Shown: piece by piece, positions 25,904 to 35,119 of the stretch
Position numbering within the stretch: position 1 is the stretch's first letter
How the letters are laid out: each line of letters opens with the position of its first letter
Made by a program: the position numbers and the translations under genes
Assembly: GCF_039539445.1 (NCBI RefSeq)
Contig: NZ_BAABDD010000002.1
Span: 328,725-392,724 of the forward strand
Origin: Salinactinospora qingdaonensis
GTDB taxonomy: Bacteria; Actinomycetota; Actinomycetes; Streptosporangiales; Streptosporangiaceae
Reading direction: 5' to 3'
DNA: 64,000 nt
Notes under the pieces: model-generated
The model's database searches: none
What the model saw: the letters and a program-made list of their open reading frames with translations, nothing else
Told to the model about the DNA's origin: nothing

Positions 25904-27227
25904 GCGAAAGCGAAACAGCAGCGCCCTCCCCTCCAGCCTGGCACTGCTGGCCGCCAGCGTGCTACTGGCCACCGCCTGCGCCCCCGGCGGGGGCGCAGGC
26001 GGGGACGGCACCACCGCGGAGGGCGGCGAGCTCGACGGGGTCGAGCTGCTGGTGGCGGCCAAGTGGACGGGAGTGGAACAGCGAAACTTCGAACAGGTCC
26101 TCGACGCTTTTGAAGAAAAGACCGGAGCCACGGTCACCTACGACTCCACCGGCGAGGACACCGGTGCCTACCTCGGTCCCCGCATCGAGGGCGGCGATCC
26201 GCCCGACGTGGCCGTCCTGCCCCAACCCGGTCTGGTAGCCGAGTACGTCGACCAAGGCGCCCTCTACCCCTTGCAGGGCGAGGCGGCCCAGGCGCTTGAG
26301 GACAACTACGGCGACTACTGGCAGCGGCTCGGCGGCGTGGCGGGGGACTCCTACGGCATCATGATCAAAGCCGCCCACAAGTCGATCGTGTGGTACCGTC
26401 CCGAAGCCTTCGAGCAGGCTGGCGTGACCGCGCCCACCGACTGGGACGAGATGGTCACCACCACCGCCGCCACCCTCTCCGACGCCGGGAGCGCCCCCTT
26501 CGCGATGTGCGGCGCCTCGGGCTGGACCCTGACCGACTGGTTTGAAAACGTCTACCTCTCCCAAGCCGGCCCCGACGCCTACGACCAGCTCATCGCCCAT
26601 GAGATCCCCTGGACCGACGACAGCGTGGTCACCGCCTTGCAGACCCTCAACGAGATCTGGGACGCCCCGGAGCTGATGCTGGACGGCACCGACGGTGCGG
26701 TCAACACCGGTTTTCCCGACTGCGTTAGCCGGGTCTTCGGTCAGCAGGAGGCCGCCATGGTCTACGAGGGCGACTTCGCCTCTGCCAACATCGTGGAGTC
26801 CGGCGCCGAGGTGGGCGCCAGCGCTCAGGCCTTCCCCTTCCCGGCCGTGGGCGACGAGCCGCCGGTCGTGGTCGGCGGCGACATCGCCGTGGCCATGAGT
26901 GAGCAGGAGGGAACACAGCAACTGCTGGCCTACCTCGCCTCACCCGAAGCCGGCACCACCTGGGCCGAGCTGGGCGGCTACCTCTCGGCCAACAGCAACG
27001 TCCCGGCTGAGGCCTACGCCGACGAATTCACCCGTCAACTCGCCCAAACGATTCTCGACGCCGGCGACAACGTCCGCTACGACCTCTCCGACCAGGTTCC
27101 CAGCGCCTTCGGCGCCACGGCCGGTTCCGGGATGTGGGCCATCCTCCAGGACCACCTGCGCGATCCCGGCGATCCCGAGGCCACCGCCGAGAAGCTGGAG
27201 CAGGCCGCCACGGAAGCCGGACAGTGA
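25896..27227 (+). CDS. sugar ABC transporter substrate-binding lipoprotein
   Basis: 443 residues. Signal peptide with a lipobox ending LATAC, so Cys28 is the lipid anchor. The mature part is a family 1 extracellular solute-binding protein fold: YDSTGEDTGAYLGPRIEGG, DVAVLPQPGLVAEYV, then SIVWYRPEAFEQAG and AMVYEGDFASANIV. It captures a sugar at the cell surface and delivers it to the two permeases downstream. Family membership suggests an oligosaccharide such as an alpha- or beta-glucoside, but the ligand is not visible in the sequence. ATG 25896 has AAAGAGGAG upstream and overlaps the ATPase stop. Confidence 0.93.
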   Translation: MAERKRNSSALPSSLALLAASVLLATACAPGGGAGGDGTTAEGGELDGVELLVAAKWTGVEQRNFEQVLDAFEEKTGATVTYDSTGEDTGAYLGPRIEGGDPPDVAVLPQPGLVAEYVDQGALYPLQGEAAQALEDNYGDYWQRLGGVAGDSYGIMIKAAHKSIVWYRPEAFEQAGVTAPTDWDEMVTTTAATLSDAGSAPFAMCGASGWTLTDWFENVYLSQAGPDAYDQLIAHEIPWTDDSVVTALQTLNEIWDAPELMLDGTDGAVNTGFPDCVSRVFGQQEAAMVYEGDFASANIVESGAEVGASAQAFPFPAVGDEPPVVVGGDIAVAMSEQEGTQQLLAYLASPEAGTTWAELGGYLSANSNVPAEAYADEFTRQLAQTILDAGDNVRYDLSDQVPSAFGATAGSGMWAILQDHLRDPGDPEATAEKLEQAATEAGQ

Positions 27228-27252
27228 CACGCGAGAAAGCTGGGTCTCTTCG

Positions 27253-28611
27253 ATGGCCAACACGGATACAGCGGCGCAGCAGGACGTGACCACACCCGCC
27301 GGAACACCCACAGCCCAGCGGGCGGGCCGGCTCGGCCCGCCCGCCTGGTTCGCGCTGGTGTTCCTCTTACCGGCACTGGTCTTTCTCGGCGCCTACATGG
27401 TCTATCCGATCCTGTTCTCCGTCTACCGCAGTCTTTGGGACGCCTCGGGGACGGAGTTCGTGGGGTTGGCCAACTACGTGGAGATGTTCACCGACCCAAG
27501 CACCTTCGTGGCGTTGCGCAACAACGTCATCTGGGTGGTGGTCGCCCCCACGGTCGTCACCGTCGCCGGCCTGGTCTTCGCTGTGCTCACCGAGCGGATG
27601 CGCTGGGCCACGGCGTTCAAGATCGTGGTGTTCATGCCCATGGCCATCTCGTTTCTGGCCTCGGGGGTGATCTTCCGGCTCGTCTACGAGCAGGACCCCG
27701 ACCGGGGGGTGGCCAACGCCGTGCTCACCACCGTCCACGACACGTTCGTGCCCTCGGCCGCCTTCCCCACGGCCCGCCCGCGCGAGGGTGTCGGTCTCAC
27801 CGAGGAGCCCAACGGTGCGGTCGCGCTCTCAGAGCAGGTCAGCCCAGGGGACGGGCCGCTGCTACTGCCGATGGTAGGGGTGGCCGACGACGAGCTTCCC
27901 GCCGGCGCCACCACCGCTGAGCTGCCCCAAAGCACCGCCCAAGGCATCTCCGGGGTGGTCTGGTTGGACTTCACCCGAGGCGGAACCGGCAGGAACGGCG
28001 TCATCGACACCACCGAGTCCGGCATGCCGGGGATGCGGGTCCAGGCGGTGCGCGACGACGAGGTCGTGGCCAGTGTGCGCACCGACGACAACGGTACGTT
28101 CACCTTCGCAGGCCTCCAGGAGGGCAGCTACACGGTGCAACTCGCTGCGGCCAACTTCACCGAGCCCTACCAGGGCGTCACATGGCTGGGGCCGACCTTG
28201 GTCACTCCGGCGATCATTGGCGCCTACCTGTGGGTGTGGGCGGGGTTCGCGATGGTGCTCGTGGCGGCCGGGCTGTCGTCGATCCCCCGTGAGGCGCTGG
28301 AGGCGGCGCGCGTGGACGGCGCCACCGAGTGGCAGGTGTTTCGCCGTGTCACGGTGCCGCTGCTGTCGCCCGTGCTGCTCGTGGTCTTCGTGACCTTGAT
28401 GATCTACGTACTCAAGATCTTCGACCTCGTCTTCATCATCGCGCCGGGATCGGTCCAGGCCGACGCCAACGTACTCGCGTTGGAGATGTGGCGCGTCTCC
28501 TTTGGCGGCGGCAATGACCAGGGGATGGGCAGCGCGCTAGCCGTGTTCCTCCTGGTCCTAGTCGTTCCGGCCATGATTTTCCAGGTCCGGCGCTTCCGAC
28601 GGGAGAACTAG
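27253..28611 (+). CDS. sugar ABC permease with large extracytoplasmic insertion
   Basis: 452 residues; typical MalF-like permeases are about 300. TM1 is at about residues 30-55, and TM2-3 are at about 95-145. From about 146 to 305 there is a non-membrane insertion, which contains a Cna-B/SdrD-like beta-sandwich segment at about 232-300 (VVWLDFTRGGTGRNG, GVIDTTESGMPGMRVQAV, DNGTFTFAGLQEGSYTV). The permease then resumes with LVTPAIIGAYLWVWAGF, the EAA loop EAARVDGATEWQVFRR and three more helices. The insert should lie outside the membrane, where it might contact the binding protein or the wall. ATG 27253; the ribosome binding site is weak and translational coupling is likely. Confidence 0.92.
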   Translation: MANTDTAAQQDVTTPAGTPTAQRAGRLGPPAWFALVFLLPALVFLGAYMVYPILFSVYRSLWDASGTEFVGLANYVEMFTDPSTFVALRNNVIWVVVAPTVVTVAGLVFAVLTERMRWATAFKIVVFMPMAISFLASGVIFRLVYEQDPDRGVANAVLTTVHDTFVPSAAFPTARPREGVGLTEEPNGAVALSEQVSPGDGPLLLPMVGVADDELPAGATTAELPQSTAQGISGVVWLDFTRGGTGRNGVIDTTESGMPGMRVQAVRDDEVVASVRTDDNGTFTFAGLQEGSYTVQLAAANFTEPYQGVTWLGPTLVTPAIIGAYLWVWAGFAMVLVAAGLSSIPREALEAARVDGATEWQVFRRVTVPLLSPVLLVVFVTLMIYVLKIFDLVFIIAPGSVQADANVLALEMWRVSFGGGNDQGMGSALAVFLLVLVVPAMIFQVRRFRREN

Positions 28612-29549
28612 TGAGCACACGCGAGGAAGCGGCTCCCGTACAGTCGCACAGCCCTTCGGCCAAGACGACTCCGGCCGCTATGGGCGAGGGCGCGCCCCCG
28701 CGGTCGGTGGCGGCCCGCATCGTCGGCCGGATCGGTTCTGGCCTGATGCAGTTCGCGTTGATCGTGATCGGCGTGTTCTGGCTCGTCCCAACACTGGGGC
28801 TGTTCATCGCCAGCTTGCGCTCACCGGCCGACAACAGTGCCAGTGGCTGGTGGACGGTGTTCACTCAGCCCTCGCAGTTGACCCTGCGCAACTATGCTCA
28901 ACTGTTGAGTAACGATTCTTTCGTTGCCTCGTTTTGGAACACGATCGCCATCACGGTGCCCTCGACCGTGATCATCGTGGTCATCGCCTCGCTGGCCGCC
29001 TACGCCCTGGCGTGGTTGGAGTTTCCCGGCCGGGATTGGCTGTTCCTGGCAGTGGTGGCGATGCTGGTCGTGCCGTTGCAGATCGCGTTGATCCCCATCG
29101 CGCGGCTGTACGGCTCGCTGGGCATCTTCGGCTCGATCACCGGTGTGGTGCTGTTCCACGTCGGCTACGGCCTGCCGTTTGCGATCTTTTTGCTCCGCAA
29201 CTTCTTCGCCGCCATCCCGCGCGACCTGCTAGAAGCCGCCCGGATGGACGGAGGGCGCGAGTTCACCGTCTTCCGCCGCGTCATCTTGCCGCTGGGCGGC
29301 CCCGCCATCGCCTCGTTGACGATCTTCCAGTTCCTGTGGGTGTGGAACGATCTGCTCGTAGCGCTGGTGTTCGCCGGCGCCGATACGCAGCCCATGACCA
29401 AGGCGTTGCAGTCGCAGATGCGCCAATTCGGGGCCAACATCGACGTGTTGGCCTCAGGGGCGTTTCTGTCGCTGGTCATCCCGCTTTTGGTGTTCTTTGC
29501 CTTCCAGCGTTACTTTGTCCAAGGTCTCACCGCGGGCGCCGTGAAGTAG
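28611..29549 (+). CDS. sugar ABC permease (second subunit)
   Basis: 312 residues, MalG-like. It has an N-terminal cytoplasmic tail and six helices; the EAA loop is EAARMDGGREFTVFRRVILP (residues about 204-223), and the C-terminal helix ends FQRYFVQGLTAGAVK. It pairs with the permease upstream. GTG 28611 overlaps the TAG of the previous gene by one base and has GGGAG upstream. A hairpin at 29607-29648 ends the operon. Confidence 0.94.
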   Translation: MSTREEAAPVQSHSPSAKTTPAAMGEGAPPRSVAARIVGRIGSGLMQFALIVIGVFWLVPTLGLFIASLRSPADNSASGWWTVFTQPSQLTLRNYAQLLSNDSFVASFWNTIAITVPSTVIIVVIASLAAYALAWLEFPGRDWLFLAVVAMLVVPLQIALIPIARLYGSLGIFGSITGVVLFHVGYGLPFAIFLLRNFFAAIPRDLLEAARMDGGREFTVFRRVILPLGGPAIASLTIFQFLWVWNDLLVALVFAGADTQPMTKALQSQMRQFGANIDVLASGAFLSLVIPLLVFFAFQRYFVQGLTAGAVK

Positions 29550-29606
29550 GCCGGCGCCCGCGTCCCGCCCGGCCCGCCGACGTGTGCCATCCGGGAGGGG
29601 CACATA

Positions 29607-29648
29607 CGCGGGGACCGGCGCCGTTCAACAGCGGAATCGGTCCCCGCG
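29607..29648. terminator. convergent terminator
   Basis: CGCGGGGACCG (29607-29617) pairs with CGGTCCCCGCG (29638-29648), between the permease operon and the convergent ATPase gene. It can serve both strands. Confidence 0.6.
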
Positions 29649-29697
29649 CCATGGCTGCCGGTGCCGGCGAGCCGAGCCGGCCGTGGGCTCGCTGGGC

Positions 29698-30900
29698 TCA
29701 GGACAGGCCGATGGCCATGCCGGTGGAGCTGTCGAAGAAGTGCACGTGCCGGGTGTCCACCGCAAGCTGGACGGTCTGGCCGGGCCGGACATTGCTGCGC
29801 GGGTTGACCCGAGCGGTGAACACCGAACGGTTCTCACCCGACAGCGGCAGTGCGGCGTCTTCCTCATCGTCGGAATCGCTGCTGGCGGTGCCCGTGGCGT
29901 CGTGGTCCACCGGCGGGGTGTCGACGCTGAAGATCACGTTGATCTCGGTGCCCAACTCCTCGGTGACGTCGGCGACGACCTCCAAAGTGCCGTTGGTGTG
30001 AGAGGCCAGCGCGGCGTCGTCGAAGTCGGAGGGGCGGATGCCGACGATGACGTCGCGGCCGAAGTAGTCGCGCAGTTGCGGACGTTGGTTCAGCGTCTCG
30101 GTCGGGATCGGCAGCACCGTGTTGGCGAAGGACAGCTTGCCGGCGTCGCCGTCAGCGTCCACACGCGCGGTCGCGAAATTCATGGCGGGCGAGCCCATGA
30201 AGCCCGCCACGAACAGGTTGACCGGGCGATCGAAGAGGTTCTTCGGCGTGTCGACCTGCTGTAGCTTGCCGTCGCGCATGACGGCCACGCGGTCGCCCAG
30301 CGTCATCGCCTCGGTCTGGTCGTGGGTGACGTAGACCGTGGTCACGCCCAGGCGATCGTGGAGCTGGTTCAGCGAGGCGCGCATCTGCACGCGCAGCTTG
30401 GCGTCGAGGTTGGACAGCGGCTCGTCCATGAGGAACGCCTGGGGCTGACGCACGATCGCGCGCCCCATCGCCACCCGCTGGCGCTGCCCACCCGAGAGAG
30501 CGGCCGGCTTGCGCTTGAGGTAGGGCTCTAGGCCGAGCATGGCCGCGGCCTCCTTGACGCGCTCTGCGATCTCGGGCTTGGACATCTTGCGCAGCTTCAG
30601 CCCGAAGGCGAGGTTCTGCTCGACCGTCATGTGGGGGTAGAGCGCGTAGTTCTGGAACACCATGGCGATGTCGCGGTTCTTGGGCGGCAGGTCGTTGACG
30701 ACCTTCTCGCCGATGGTGAGCTTGCCGTCGGTGATCTCTTCCAGACCGGCGATCATCCGCAGCGCCGTGGACTTCCCGCACCCGGAGGGGCCGACGAGCA
30801 CCATGAACTCGCCGTCGGCGATCTCCAGGTCGAGATGGTTCACCGCCTTGACTCCGCCCGAGTAAACCTTGTCGACGCCCTCAAGGGCAATTTTCGCCAT
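29698..30900 (-). CDS. msiK: stand-alone ABC ATPase (MsiK-like)
   Basis: 400 residues, same family as the operon ATPase: Walker A GPSGCGKST, signature ALSGGQRQRVAMG, Walker B, DPs and a C-terminal TOBE part, plus an acidic insertion (SSDSDDEEDAALPLSGEN) at about 350. As a monocistronic gene without a binding protein or permeases it fits the actinobacterial MsiK role, the shared ATPase for many sugar importers. ATG 30900 has GGGAG 11 bases upstream. It faces the ABC operon tail to tail. Confidence 0.85.
   Translation of the reverse strand: MAKIALEGVDKVYSGGVKAVNHLDLEIADGEFMVLVGPSGCGKSTALRMIAGLEEITDGKLTIGEKVVNDLPPKNRDIAMVFQNYALYPHMTVEQNLAFGLKLRKMSKPEIAERVKEAAAMLGLEPYLKRKPAALSGGQRQRVAMGRAIVRQPQAFLMDEPLSNLDAKLRVQMRASLNQLHDRLGVTTVYVTHDQTEAMTLGDRVAVMRDGKLQQVDTPKNLFDRPVNLFVAGFMGSPAMNFATARVDADGDAGKLSFANTVLPIPTETLNQRPQLRDYFGRDVIVGIRPSDFDDAALASHTNGTLEVVADVTEELGTEINVIFSVDTPPVDHDATGTASSDSDDEEDAALPLSGENRSVFTARVNPRSNVRPGQTVQLAVDTRHVHFFDSSTGMAIGLS
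30376..30486 (-). repeat. 111-bp near-identical segment, copy 2 (inverted pair)
   Basis: Reverse-complement partner of 25082-25192 (110/111), oppositely oriented and about 5.2 kb away. Confidence 0.85.
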
Positions 30901-31895
30901 GGATCAACAGCTCCCGTTCTGGGTGGGGCCCAGTCGCCGAAGGGCACCGTGGCGCCGTACTGCGGCTGGTGCCACGCGCATCGGCCACGGTGCCTCTTGT
31001 GTTCCAGTTTGATCGGATTGGATCGATCGTCTGCGGTAGTTACTGATCGCTTCGTATCGATCCATGGCCAATATCGAACATCATTACTGACCGTTTGTCG
31101 AGTGTTTGGGGGGAAACTCGGTCTTTTGTCTCACAATTTGAGACAATTTGGCTGGTTGGCGGTGAAATGGGTCGTGGGAGTGATCAATCGCGTGATCAAA
31201 AGCGTCCGGTGTCGATCCAGCGGTGCGCCCGCCCGAAGTTGGCCGGCTTCGGCCACGCATCCCCATCCCCCTCGTGGCCCCGGTTCGCGTGTCCCACCGC
31301 CGCCACGACGACCACGACAGAGCGGTTTTCGCAGCTTCGGCCTTGAGTGGCATCGCGATCACAGGTGCGTTAGCCTGGCACGCGACTACCGAGCCCATAG
31401 TTCCCGATGTCTCCCACCGTTGCGCCGAAGTGGTCCGGCGAAGGGCACCGACACGAGGTGACGATCGGGGTGGGCGATCAGGAGTCTCGGTAGGCTACCG
31501 ACCGTCCAGCACTGGACGGACCGGCTGAGCGGTCCGGTCATTGGCGTGCCCGATGCCGCACCAGGCGCCAGGTGTGGCGAAAGGTTCGGTAAGGGCCGGA
31601 GCACCGCGGCCGGGCGGGGGGTTGGACCCGGATAAGGCCCGAACATCCAGTAGACAACGGTCTCCGCGCTTGTTGCCGACGAGACGGATCCGGTCCGAAG
31701 GGTGATCGGGCCTTTTCCGCGTCCCCCCAGTACGCACACGGTCCGCCGAGGGGGCGACACCTCTTCGCCCCTCGGCCTCTCGCTCCAGCTCACGGAGGTG
31801 CCCGCCGGGCCACCCCTCCCTGCCTACGGCCCAGCCCGCGGTTGCACTAGTCTCGAACCGTCGCCTGTTCTCCGCCGAAGGAAAGCGAGCCGCGC
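30901..31895. other. 995-base gap with inverted repeats, no gene seen
   Basis: No frame here is convincing. It holds the msiK promoter region and at least three inverted repeats: GGATCGAT (31020-31027) with ATCGATCC (31056-31063), TTGTCTC (31126-31132) with GAGACAA (31140-31146), and a hairpin CCGAGGGGGCG (31746-31756) with CGCCCCTCGG (31766-31775). The last looks like a terminator though no gene ends before it. A non-coding RNA could lie here. Confidence 0.45.
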
Positions 31896-33557
31896 GTGGT
31901 CACTGCGGACACCTCATCTCCGGCGCGGTCCCAGCCCCCGCAGCCCGACGTCGACCGTACCCACGGCCGTCCGCGGCTCCTTATCCTGCTGCGCGCCGCC
32001 ACGGCCGCCGCCTCCGGCCTGGCTCAACTGCTCGCCCTGCCACCCTACGAGCTATGGGCGCTGGCGCCGTTCAGCGCCGCCCTGCTCGCCGGCGCCGTCG
32101 CTGGGACCCGGCTGCGCCGTGCCGCGTGGCTGGGCCTGCTCAGTGGTGCCGCCCTCATGTTTCCGCTGGTCGTCTGGCAAGACGTCTTCGGTGTAGATGT
32201 CTGGCTCGTCATCGCCGCGGCCGAAACCCTGTACTACATCCCCATGGCCATGGGCATAGCCCTGGTGATGCGGCTGCCCGGCTGGGTGGCGTGGGTTCCC
32301 GCGCTGTGGGTCGCCCAGGAGTTCGTCCGTGCCCGCTTCCCGCTGGGGGGATTCCCCTGGGGCAAACTCGCCTTCAGCCAGCCCGAAACCCCCTTCACCG
32401 GCTACGCGGCGTGGGGCTCCTCCCCGCTCGTGACGTTCATGGTGGCTTTGACCGGAACGGTGCTGTTGTGGGGGGCGACGCGGCTGCGCTCTCCCCACCG
32501 TCCCGGCGGGGCGCGCGCCGTAGCGCTACCGGCGAGTGTGGCCGTGGCCGGCGTCGTCGCGATTCTCGCTGTGGGAACGGTGGCGCCGCGGGTGGCCGCG
32601 CCCACGCCCGACCACCAGGTCACGGTCGCGCTCGTCCAAGGCGACGTCCCCCGGGTGGCCCAGATGAGCATCCTGGGGCGGCGGATGCAGGTGCTGCGCA
32701 ATCACGTCGACGGGGTCCACGAGCTCGCCCGTCAGGTGCGCGCGGGCCAGGTCGAGCAGCCCGACCTGGTGATCCTGCCCGAGAACTCCAGCGACATCGA
32801 CGCCTACGCCGAACCGCGGGCCGCCGAGATGATCCAACAGGCCGCCGAGGATATCGACGCGCCGCTGCTGTTCGGCATCGGCCGCTACAGCCAGGACGGC
32901 GCCACTCGGCAGATCCGCAGTGTGGTCTGGACCCCCCAAGAGGGACCCACCGACTACTACGTTAAGCGTTACCTGGTGCCCTTCGGGGAGTACATCCCCT
33001 TCCGGGAGTTGGCTACCAGCGTTGTTTCGCGGCTGGAACAGATCGGCAGCGACGCCGTTCCCGGCACCGAGCCCGGGGCGCTGCCCATGGGCGAGACCAC
33101 CGTGGCCACCGCCATCTGCTTCGATGTCGCCTTCGACCGACCCTTGCGGGAGTCGGTGGTCGAAGGGGGCCAGATCTTGGCGGTACCGACCAACAACGCC
33201 AACTACAACTTCACCGGCCAGCCCGAGCAGCAGCTCGCCATCACCCGCCTGCGCGCCGTGGAGCACGGCCGCCCCGCGGTCGTGGCCGCCACCAGCGGCC
33301 TCAGCGCCATCGTGCGCCCGGACGGCTCGGTCACTTACCGCTCGCCCGAGGCCGAGCCGGCGGTCCACGTCGCCACCGTCACGGCGATGTCGGGACTGAC
33401 GCCGGCCACCCGCCTGGGCAGCGTCCCCGAGGTGCTGTTGACCCTGATCGCAGCGGGAGCGGTCGTAGCGGCCGGCGTAGGCGAACGCCGTTCGCCACGC
33501 GCCGCCGGCCCTCCCCCCTCCGCTCCGGACACCTCCACCGCCCCGCCGCACTCCTGA
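31896..33557 (+). CDS. lnt: apolipoprotein N-acyltransferase
   Basis: 553 residues. The N-terminal half has about six to seven transmembrane helices (to residue about 225). The nitrilase-like domain then carries the triad: Glu in VILPENSSDID, Lys in DYYVKRYLVPFGEYIPFRE and Cys in VATAICFDVAF, followed by one C-terminal helix. Lnt adds the third acyl chain to lipoproteins; several lipoproteins are encoded in this window. GTG 31896 follows GAAGGAAAGCGAG. No ppm (polyprenyl monophosphomannose synthase) domain is fused here. Confidence 0.95.
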   Translation: MVTADTSSPARSQPPQPDVDRTHGRPRLLILLRAATAAASGLAQLLALPPYELWALAPFSAALLAGAVAGTRLRRAAWLGLLSGAALMFPLVVWQDVFGVDVWLVIAAAETLYYIPMAMGIALVMRLPGWVAWVPALWVAQEFVRARFPLGGFPWGKLAFSQPETPFTGYAAWGSSPLVTFMVALTGTVLLWGATRLRSPHRPGGARAVALPASVAVAGVVAILAVGTVAPRVAAPTPDHQVTVALVQGDVPRVAQMSILGRRMQVLRNHVDGVHELARQVRAGQVEQPDLVILPENSSDIDAYAEPRAAEMIQQAAEDIDAPLLFGIGRYSQDGATRQIRSVVWTPQEGPTDYYVKRYLVPFGEYIPFRELATSVVSRLEQIGSDAVPGTEPGALPMGETTVATAICFDVAFDRPLRESVVEGGQILAVPTNNANYNFTGQPEQQLAITRLRAVEHGRPAVVAATSGLSAIVRPDGSVTYRSPEAEPAVHVATVTAMSGLTPATRLGSVPEVLLTLIAAGAVVAAGVGERRSPRAAGPPPSAPDTSTAPPHS

Positions 33558-33644
33558 GGCCGTCCTCGCAGCTCGGTGCCCTCCACGCGGTGGCCGCCTG
33601 CCGTGCGCTCGCCTGCACAGCCGTGCCGGGCGCCCGGTTGGGCG

Positions 33645-34313
33645 TTACGAGGCCAGGTGGGCGCGCACCCCCGCCAATACGGCCTCCAGACCTTCACTGA
33701 ATCGCCGCGCGTGGTCGGGCTCGATCTCGCCCAGCGCGGCGACGTGCGGGTAGCGGCCGTCTAAGACCTGGGGCGCTTCGGGGGTGGCGGCGCTCTCGGC
33801 ACGGGCCTGGTGGATGACCGCGCCGGTGACATAGGAGTCCAGTACCGCCGCGGCGTGAGCGACAGCCGCCCCGGACAGGCCGGCTTCTTGGAAGGCGGCG
33901 TAGTGGGCCTCCAGGGAGCGCAGCGCCGCTGTGGTGTCAGGGCGGCGGTTGATCAGCAACGCCAGCGCGCCGGAGTGCCGCAGCAGCGCCGCCCGGTAGT
34001 CGTGGGCCCACACGCGCAGCCGCTCGTCCCAGGGCAGCTCACCTTCCTGCGCCGCCTCCTCCGCCGCGTCGCTGGTGGCCTCGTCGTCCTCGGGGGAGGA
34101 GCGCGAACGGGTGACGTCGGTCATGTGCTCGACGATGGCATCGAAGAGCTGTTCCTTGCCCAGAGGGAAGTGGTGGTAGATGGCCATGGCCTCGACCTGG
34201 AGCGCGTCGCCGAGGCGGCGCATGGTCAGGCGGCTCAACCCCTGACCATCGATGATGCGCAGGGCTTCGGTGACAATGCGTTCGGTGCTCAGACCGGCGT
34301 TGTTACGACTCAC
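33645..34313 (-). CDS. TetR-family regulator
   Basis: 222 residues. The TetR helix-turn-helix is LSTERIVTEALRIIDGQGLS with RRLGDALQVEAMAIYHHFP (residues about 8-53). The C-terminal ligand-binding part is Ala-rich (LRHSGALALLINRRPDTTAA). GTG 34313 has no ribosome binding site and TAGGAT lies seven bases upstream, so a leaderless transcript is likely. Neighbours do not show the target; it may repress itself through the operator at 34328. Confidence 0.88.
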   Translation of the reverse strand: MSRNNAGLSTERIVTEALRIIDGQGLSRLTMRRLGDALQVEAMAIYHHFPLGKEQLFDAIVEHMTDVTRSRSSPEDDEATSDAAEEAAQEGELPWDERLRVWAHDYRAALLRHSGALALLINRRPDTTAALRSLEAHYAAFQEAGLSGAAVAHAAAVLDSYVTGAVIHQARAESAATPEAPQVLDGRYPHVAALGEIEPDHARRFSEGLEAVLAGVRAHLAS

Positions 34314-34327
34314 CCCACCTATCCTAG

Positions 34328-34342
34328 ACTTACTTTGTAAAG
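34328..34342. promoter_or_regulatory. candidate TetR operator
   Basis: ACTTAC-TTT-GTAAAG forms an imperfect inverted repeat just upstream of the tetR -10-like TAGGAT. It fits an autoregulatory site. Confidence 0.4.
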
Positions 34343-34600
34343 GTGGTGGATGACACGCCTCTTTCCGTCGGCGGTACCAAAATACGCGACGACTGCGACA
34401 ACGGCCACCGAGCCCACAGAGGCGTGCGCTATTGTGTGGGGGGCGCGAGAGCCAAGCGACACGCCGCAGAAATGTGGTGCGGGTCCGTGGTGACCGCCGT
34501 CTGGTAGCGGGAAGGCTGGACGGGCGCCCCGCCAACCTGAACGCGGCGACATCCCCGCCGGCGCTTTAGCCGGAGGCAAGGAAGGCACAAGGGAGCGAGC

Positions 34601-34999
34601 ATGGGGCTGATCGGTCGGAAGGCGAGCGCCGAGGCGCTGCGTCAGCACGCCGCTGACGAGGAGACGGCCCGGCGGCTGCCGGAGTTGCTTGAAGCCGCCC
34701 GGCAGGCGGAGCATGCATTCCACGAGGCCCAGCGCGACGACCCCGAGGCCGACACTCCAGAGGTGCGCCGTCTCAGCGCGGCCCTCGACACCGCTCTCAC
34801 CGACGCGATGCGCGCCGCCTACGCCAAGCAACGGGCACTCATCGGTCCCCGCGGCTACGATGACCGGATCTACCGGCGCAAGCGTTCAGCGCGCCCCGAG
34901 GTCAAGGAGGTGACCTCGCTAGCGGAGTCGCTGCTGACCCTGCGCGAGCGCCACCGCCTGCACGGTCCCGGCGGGGTGCTGCGCGAGCCCGTCGCCTAA
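34601..34999 (+). CDS. hypothetical protein, Arg/Ala-rich helical
   Basis: 132 residues starting MGLIGRKASAEALRQHAADE. It is predicted almost wholly helical with many charged residues and has a short basic segment (DDRIYRRKRSARPEVKEV). I recognise no domain. ATG 34601 has AAGGGAG upstream and codon use is even. It is followed by a GntR-type gene after 120 bases, and the two may share a transcript. Function unknown. Confidence 0.65.
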   Translation: MGLIGRKASAEALRQHAADEETARRLPELLEAARQAEHAFHEAQRDDPEADTPEVRRLSAALDTALTDAMRAAYAKQRALIGPRGYDDRIYRRKRSARPEVKEVTSLAESLLTLRERHRLHGPGGVLREPVA

Positions 35000-35119
35000 C
35001 CCTGCCCAGCGCGCTCGGCGACCGCGCCACGTACGGGTGGATACTGCGGTCGCCGCTGGCCACAGCGGTGAACGGTGCCGCGCGCACGCGCTCGCTGGCC
35101 AGGCCAGGGAGGAGATCGC

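Noticed and set aside
31386..31793. Minus-strand open frame of 135 codons in the msiK-lnt gap
   Set aside because: No recognisable motif, uneven composition and no ribosome binding site.
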